From NCBI GenBank assembly GCA_023249835.1, contig JAHFBY010000062.1:1-7993 (forward strand): a stretch of DNA of 7,993 nucleotides, in the 5' to 3' direction. The DNA comes from Elusimicrobiota bacterium (GTDB lineage: Bacteria; Elusimicrobiota; Elusimicrobia; 2-02-FULL-39-32). Numbering within the stretch: the first letter of the stretch is position 1; every line of letters begins with the position of its first letter. Shown here one piece after another: positions 6,501 to 7,993 of this stretch. The translations under genes were made by a program, and so were the position numbers. The notes beneath the pieces were generated by a model, which ran no database searches, was not told the DNA's origin, and saw nothing but the letters and a program-made list of their open reading frames with translations.

Positions 6501-7993
6501 TTGTGCTTTGCCAAGAATTATCTTTTGGCTCTAGAATTAAACCCGGCGAAGTTTGGCCGGCGCCTAAGGTAATGGTATTCCAATCTTTAAATCCAACTTG
6601 GGTAGCGGCTCCGGAAACCACGTTCAATGTAGGTTGAGGTGAGATAGCGGTGAGCAATCCGCTGTTGGATCCGGCCACTTTAACGGCAAAGGCGACATTG
6701 TTTTGTTTAAAATATTGTACCCATCCTCTTTTATATTGGACGTTTATAATATCATTTGCGTTCAGTTTGCCGGAGGTGCTAACCGTGATAATGATGTTGC
6801 GAAAATCGAGGGGATCGATACTGCTTTGCAATGAACTCAAAAGAACGGTTGAAGTAATAGTGCTAAGGACGATATAGGCGTCCCCGTTGATCGATGTCGT
6901 TTGTGGTGAGCTCCAGTAGTCCGGTATTTTTATGGAGATTCTTCCGCCGCCGGTCATAGACGATGAACCTACGGTGAACCTTATATTGATGGTTGCTTGC
7001 GAGCTAACGGGCACAGAGGTTAAGATGGAGTTTCCCCCTTCATCTCTGAATTGAATTGATCCTTCCCCGTCTCCGGCAACCGGGACAGGTTTTTTCGCCG
7101 CAGCAGAAGGGCTGTTGGAGGGATTAGAAAGGTTGCCGGAAGTGTCTAAGCTGCGCACTGAAAACCAGTACGTGGTGCCCTGACTCAAATTTTTTATCGT
7201 GTAAGTTTGTAGTCCTCCCACCGGTACAGGCTGATAATAGTCGTTAGGGTTCGGCGGTATTTGATAAAGCGGAGCGGCTTCCACGTCCAGCACTGTTCCG
7301 GTAGATGTATAAGACGAGGACCAGTTATTGGAAGTAATAGGCACGCGCGAAGAGTAACGCACTTGATAACGCTGCACTTTGCCGCTGGAAGCGTCCCCTT
7401 CGTCTTGCGGGGGCGCGATCCAACTGAGCTGAACTTCGCCGTCTAAGGATCCCGTCGCAGCCGCAAGCGAGGTAATGGATTGGGGTTTTTTATTGTCCCC
7501 TAAACTGATTTGAAATTCTAAATTTCCTGTATATCCATAAGCGCCAATAACTTGGAAGTAATAGGTAGAATTTGCGGACAAGGACAAACTAACTTTAGAT
7601 TGCATGCCAAACCCGGTTTCATCGTCGCTACAGATTTGATGTCCAAAATTTGATGCATTTCCGTTGCCAACGGAATCTTGCCAGACTTGGAGTATGGTGT
7701 CGTAGGAGCTGTTAAAGGTGTTTGCGGTCACAATTTGTGAAATTGTGGAGACATACTTAAACCAAAGGTCGTTGGCAGGGGATGTTTTATAGCTGGAGCA
7801 ATAAGGAGTTTTATCTAACGTCGTATTAATTGAGTTCGTTTGATTTTTCATTGTTGTCGGCAGAACGGTAATAAGGGAAGCGTTGGCAATAGTATCGTTT
7901 GTAGCTTGATCTGCGGCGCTGGGAACCACAGTGAACACAGTTGAGGAAATCGAGCTCCAATTAAAGGCGCCATCGCGTGCTTTGAGGGCAAAC
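202..7993 (-). CDS. Giant secreted multidomain surface protein with FlgD-like/T9SS-type C-terminal domain (5' partial)
   Basis: This single uninterrupted minus-strand frame reads into the window from the right edge and stops at TAA (202-204), giving 2,596 visible residues. No true start is present. A GTG at 7938 could be called as a start, but 18 more in-frame codons precede it without a stop and encode the end of an Fn3 domain (KARD then NWS). Domain order from that GTG: PPC-like 12-146, Fn3 150-284, beta-sandwich regions 295-598, FlgD-like Ig 599-735, tandem regulatory-like modules 736-1975, unassigned 1976-2112, split ZU5-like 2113-2321, beta-rich 2322-2455, FlgD-like C-terminal domain 2456-2578. 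The protein is rich in Ser, Thr, Asn and Gly and has only three Cys (47, 103, 2079), as expected for an exported all-beta protein. No catalytic domain or transmembrane segment is visible. A role as adhesin, matrix or cell-surface protein is inferred; an enzymatic domain could lie upstream of the window. The gene call is very secure, the function is not. Confidence 0.95.
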   Translation of the reverse strand, partial: FALKARDGAFNWSSISSTVFTVVPSAADQATNDTIANASLITVLPTTMKNQTNSINTTLDKTPYCSSYKTSPANDLWFKYVSTISQIVTANTFNSSYDTILQVWQDSVGNGNASNFGHQICSDDETGFGMQSKVSLSLSANSTYYFQVIGAYGYTGNLEFQISLGDNKKPQSITSLAAATGSLDGEVQLSWIAPPQDEGDASSGKVQRYQVRYSSRVPITSNNWSSSYTSTGTVLDVEAAPLYQIPPNPNDYYQPVPVGGLQTYTIKNLSQGTTYWFSVRSLDTSGNLSNPSNSPSAAAKKPVPVAGDGEGSIQFRDEGGNSILTSVPVSSQATINIRFTVGSSSMTGGGRISIKIPDYWSSPQTTSINGDAYIVLSTITSTVLLSSLQSSIDPLDFRNIIITVSTSGKLNANDIINVQYKRGWVQYFKQNNVAFAVKVAGSNSGLLTAISPQPTLNVVSGAATQVGFKDWNTITLGAGQTSPGLILEPKDNSWQSTTADKDMKIRLFGLYWDSVTYTYRYDNNAQFSQNNFTTTLASATVSTASFQAALYSPSLQTVSFATYYSLTITNGSDKQAIYYKTTTIGNSILWMEYNNDFNTGPSTFTSSRWFTILDASQQVAINKLRLENNSGAIISSITPDNDGSGDFAIVKFEPSVNTMNWRVRIGTDPVLSSLSSISEFTVGGSGGPPVPGAVVSASSINVFLDWYGYGNPQGVIWYGTDFTNSVRANGNYIVRVEDTAGTIVSTTTLSLQTGYMDIYVQRSGSPIGNAYVSATGSSGSGYFLVTNKTQTNGKVRLYGLRSSVNSYNLVADAYDISQQKSLHGELPGQVSGNPPAAAADGSARVSTITFNEPAVIRINAMIPSDAAQNWSQWGSANVTEENTGYSIGFGSLHFQEGSLISDSGWSQYGSVASSWTVINVTGGKTYRIKSEMYGLGSTETIRTVASGQTVDVQFSFTRKPKIYGNLILPSSGSITSYGTWVSVEGTKSSEKFPTAWGGVWFNGNTNKSTGAFTLDVEPNSTYNLTARAFGIGKISALNIAVGTSDIGQLYADDTGTMQGSNKAVGGVTLRFSTSVAQGISGLVSVVGNTSKLSSPFTLWVNAWSPTNYSYGSTQLNMISSNTLSTSTFRIQGLDDGTYQVYTYLDGFEVSPPGPKNVKVINGSGNLNLTLQQFSGSIKAVFSTDTAVGYSGITYSITGPAVSISTDNITTLSSFSQYPTSAEIITQNLGTGFYTLSVFYQGRYKTKTVNVINDRTTAVEFNLNNSQVYAVTGTVKVESFTLGQTALSTGTRIVTVSDLLNKTGKENIYIGTGNINIALARIEAYPRDVSNFGKGIIDFVDVSAGNSAGAGLGKNVTFNFGQVRYGIIDSSGNYKISNMEPGVYVLRHPVNLDAGSALYNTTQGSGFEANTADVGSEEKVISISSSGVVQVITPQSGDLNFTYTAGASISGRISLPSDISSDVRFLTIIMQNKNKEVVSWQSVYLNGSYIDYTISNLANGEYTLAVLDEKKGNQSNSDQFITGGNNSINNFEKYVAKPIKINVRGGNLTGQDVALLRSSFIEGKLAIVRISSSGVKSTELITDNNKNLLPNNFKIFAYADTLGKSAIGRTVQNNGSLYIDSTKGTFLISGLYPDTDLRLFLGQESYGTDTLGQGQLNLVSIEKTGLSVGAGQTLDLGTVEIPLGLTISGQVLGPISSSATATLVPIPNLRISYYPTSKQQFDALETFTDTKGSFTLTGLNNDYRYYNIIFAARSDVSDSLINNGDFNALERGYAQKIKKDVDIRKSTTPVDVTLELGLGSITGKVTTSDGGILRDPFGNQGSQGFPVATIIAQKQGVPPSKTPIGDLEAKTNLDGTYTINKLEAGTYDVRAISLGYGVSLGSTTVANNNKVLNFNLNTGLELSGEILKSDGSHPISELEVNDMVAATSGLGKIVIASLEKNDKTGTVNSYTLAGIESGVSYNLMFFNRNGDSIVPSESPITISSNTQNFNITFSRTKPEVLMKVERLKNKTKGDANDEYRFTFELTQALRNKTTVEKSDTYWQSLVTINTSKTIGGAGTLSADPQDYNPISTDRKKVGLLYVPASNTAKVAFNLTGYCNVLKPGTTEYFQFSTDFDYYLGLEGQKSTRINALQGGTVSLEGDESEASIPSGAFLDSSGNSLSVSTQVSMGVQKASDVSSATSSVKSAPSLSGQAPNESSLPPILARALSAMNDIDIDLKEKNKAAQEAPANGIRGAASSASEVASNVLGSFYDFFLPSGVSRTLSKNATLTLAYDTSKVTDTATMNVYFYNDQSSSMTTTSGKTVAPGAYGKEYVSRTVNTTNTTISIETNHFTVFVVVNSTEDTLGSGVSVTVVSSTATTSTFSNSGINQATLSQGTTFTFSNITMANGKSESHSFAMISTGTNNSGIIMNVQSVLQVISMTVGTNVNVDLDQDGSNDIILKVVSISGTQAVINVTGLSSLSIPQTLSYSGSEIQAFNFPNPFNPNDNLNNMNITGTKTSGQGVLKTDTGRGTFIRYALPSNLGVTSAQISLEVYDVSGDLVKRLDFGTQTTGKYQYGDWDGRNENGDTVASGVYIGRLIVQGTGRSKTFKMAVIK
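574..975 (-). other. Beta-rich region with acidic DxDxDGxxD loop
   Basis: Residues about 2322-2455, Ser/Thr/Val-rich with regular alternation typical of exposed beta strands. Near its end, DLDQDGSND (2412-2420, bases 679-705) has Asp at positions 1, 3, 5 and 9 with Gly at 6, the spacing of EF-hand-like or dockerin-type calcium loops. Calcium binding is inferred. The region immediately precedes the sorting-type domain. No named family is recognised. Confidence 0.4.
976..1602 (-). other. ZU5-like region split by a Ser/Ala-rich insert
   Basis: Residues about 2113-2321. The first part reads G-G-T-V-S-L-E-G-D-E-S-E-A-S-I-P-S-G-A-F-L-D, where G-G then I-P-x-G-A-[FL] resembles the conserved opening of ZU5-type beta domains. 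The second part has L-P-S-G, A-T-L-T-L-A-Y-D, M-N-V-Y-F-Y-N and a closing E-T-N-H-F-T-V-F-V-V-V, matching the H-F-[TS]-x-[FY] end strand often seen with these regions in bacterial surface proteins. Residues 2154-2225 (bases 1264-1479) between the halves are low-complexity and partly helical-looking. ZU5-like is a tentative label. Confidence 0.4.
1603..2013 (-). other. Unassigned beta-rich region after the module array
   Basis: Residues about 1976-2112. It begins at K-P-E-V-L-M-K-V-E-R and contains a charged, Lys/Asn-rich segment (1988-2020), the third Cys of the protein (2079), and aromatic strands F-Q-F-S-T-D-F-D-Y-Y-L-G-L. I do not recognise a family. The composition fits a further beta domain linking the stalk to the ZU5-like region. 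Confidence 0.35.
2014..5733 (-). repeat. Tandem array of about eleven carboxypeptidase-regulatory/transthyretin-like modules
   Basis: Residues about 736-1975. Each unit starts with a strand of the type [IVL]-x-G-x-[IVL] and, in most units, a later G-x-[YF]-x-[IL]-x-x-L-x-x-G-x-Y-x-[LV] strand pair. Unit starts lie near residues 738, 836, 944, 1061, 1155, 1251, 1429, 1541, 1667, 1781 and 1882. Clear second motifs include FRIQGLDDGTYQVYTY (1110), YKISNMEPGVYVLRHP (1355), YTISNLANGEYTLAVL (1473), FLISGLYPDTDLRLFL (1607) and YTINKLEAGTYDVRAI (1838). These are hallmarks of the CarboxypepD_reg/SpaA-like prealbumin fold. Spacing is about 95-125 residues, with one 178-residue unit. The units share pattern rather than sequence and the DNA is not repetitive, so the duplications are old. 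The array probably forms an extended stalk. Confidence 0.7.
5734..6144 (-). other. Internal FlgD-like Ig domain
   Basis: Residues about 599-735. The region opens with hydrophobic strands (I-N-K-L-R-L-E-N) and T-P-D-N-D-G-S-G-D-F (620-629), followed by M-N-W-R-V-R-I. It ends with G-V-I-W-Y-G-T-D-F-T-N-S-V-R-A-N-G-N-Y-I-V-R-V-E-D. The W-x-G-x-D then G-x-Y-x-[VI]-R-V pattern is the C-terminal half of the FlgD Ig-like fold, and T-P-D-N-D-G-x-G-D matches the acidic opening often seen in such domains. A Gly/Pro linker (664-677) interrupts the middle. It is a probable second copy of the fold that closes the protein, but the copies are strongly diverged. Confidence 0.5.
6145..6618 (-). other. Ig-like beta-rich region, unassigned
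   Basis: Residues about 441-598. The opening S-G-A-A-T-Q-V-G-F, then L-G-A-G-Q-T-S-P-G-L-I-L-E-P-K-D, resembles the start of invasin/Big-type Ig repeats, where an S-G-x-A-x-x-[LV]-x-F strand precedes an A-G-x-x-S turn and a D-x-x-G/N segment. The rest is aromatic and Thr-rich (W-D-S-V-T-Y-T-Y-R-Y; I-L-W-M-E-Y-N-N-D) and may be a second Ig-like fold. No ligand-binding or catalytic residues are recognised. Confidence 0.35.
6619..7056 (-). other. Beta-sandwich region with I-P-x-x-W-x-x-P-Q motif
   Basis: Residues about 295-440. The stretch has R-I-S-I-K-I-P-D-Y-W-S-S-P-Q-T-T (333-348), a later I-I-I-T-V strand and N-D-I-I-N-V-Q-Y (395-402). It then continues into A-F-A-V-K-V-A-G-S and L-T-A-I-S-P-Q-P-T-L-N-V. 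I recall this order (I-P-x-G-W-x-x-P-Q, then G-D-x-I-x-[VI]-x-Y, then F-x-V-K and a closing V strand) from uncharacterised beta modules in large surface proteins of candidate phyla. I cannot name a Pfam family with confidence. It is likely structural. Confidence 0.45.
7087..7491 (-). other. Fibronectin type III domain
   Basis: Residues about 150-284. The N-terminal K-P-Q-S-I-T-S-L, the B-strand V-Q-L-S-W-I-A-P, the C-strand V-Q-R-Y-Q-V-R-Y-S and the late Y-T-I-K-N-L-S-Q-G-T-T-Y-W-F-S-V-R-S-L-D are textbook Fn3 landmarks, including the core Trp, the Tyr corner and the L-x-x-G-T-x-Y motif. At about 135 residues it is longer than the usual 90, because of a Pro/Tyr-rich loop at about 205-242. It probably acts as a rigid extracellular spacer or carbohydrate/protein-contact module. 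Confidence 0.85.
7501..7905 (-). other. PPC-like (bacterial pre-peptidase C-terminal) domain
   Basis: Residues about 12-146 carry the usual order of PPC-type motifs: an N-D-T-x-x-N-A opening, a first Cys (47), D-L-W-F-K-Y (57-62), S-S-Y-D-T-I-L-Q-V-W (77-86), a second Cys in Q-I-C-S-D-D-E (101-107), then S-A-N-S-T-Y-Y-F-Q-V and a G-N-L-E-F closing strand. In known proteins these jelly-roll domains lie at the C-terminal side of secreted proteases and other exoenzymes and aid secretion, folding or substrate binding. Here it is bracketed by two Fn3 domains. C47 and C103 could form a disulfide. The assignment comes from motif reading only. Confidence 0.75.
7922..7993 (-). other. C-terminal end of an Fn3 domain at the window edge
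   Basis: The 18 codons upstream of GTG 7938 read FALKARDGAFNWSSISST and continue in frame into VFTVVPSAAD. The pattern F-x-[LV]-K-A-x-D-x-x-x-N-W-S is the F/G-strand end of bacterial Fn3 domains and matches the second Fn3 of this protein (F-S-V-R-S-L-D-T-S-G-N-L-S). It shows that the gene starts outside the window and that at least one more Fn3 lies upstream. Confidence 0.8.

Overview
The window is almost entirely coding on the minus strand. It holds two genes, both cut by the window edges. The first is the 3' part of a giant exported multidomain protein: at least 2,596 residues are visible, ending in a TAA stop at 202-204. Eleven bases later comes the first 63 codons of a second gene (ATG at 188-190), which runs off the left edge. 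Read in transcription order, the layout is: end of a fibronectin type III (Fn3) domain at the right edge, a PPC-like domain, a full Fn3, two all-beta Ig-like regions, an internal FlgD-like Ig region, about eleven diverged carboxypeptidase-regulatory/transthyretin-like modules in tandem (about 3.7 kb), an unassigned beta-rich stretch, a ZU5-like region split by a Ser/Ala-rich insert, another beta-rich stretch with an acidic DxDxDGxxD loop, and a C-terminal FlgD-like Ig / type IX sorting-type domain with the NPFNP motif.

The second gene encodes a signal peptide followed by GNSGAAFLKIGA. I read this as the amino end of a PorV/PorQ-family outer-membrane protein. PorV is the type IX secretion (T9SS) component that works with substrates carrying C-terminal sorting domains. 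A tight operon of a giant protein with a FlgD-type C-terminal domain followed by a PorV-like protein suggests a surface-display locus: the large protein is exported through the Sec pathway, then moved across the outer membrane by a T9SS-like route. This is inferred from family knowledge and gene order; no catalytic domain is visible in the window.

The organism is probably a diderm bacterium outside the classical Bacteroidetes. Giant Fn3/FlgD-CTD proteins next to PorV/PorQ genes are typical, as I remember it, of Elusimicrobiota, Omnitrophota and related or FCB-group lineages often known from metagenomes. Base composition is moderate, with no strong GC bias. This assignment is a low-confidence guess without a database search.

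I see no tRNA, rRNA, CRISPR array, insertion sequence, promoter or terminator. The only non-coding DNA is the 11-base junction between the genes. Residue numbers below count from the GTG at 7938 as residue 1. That GTG is a reference point only, because the frame stays open upstream to the window edge.
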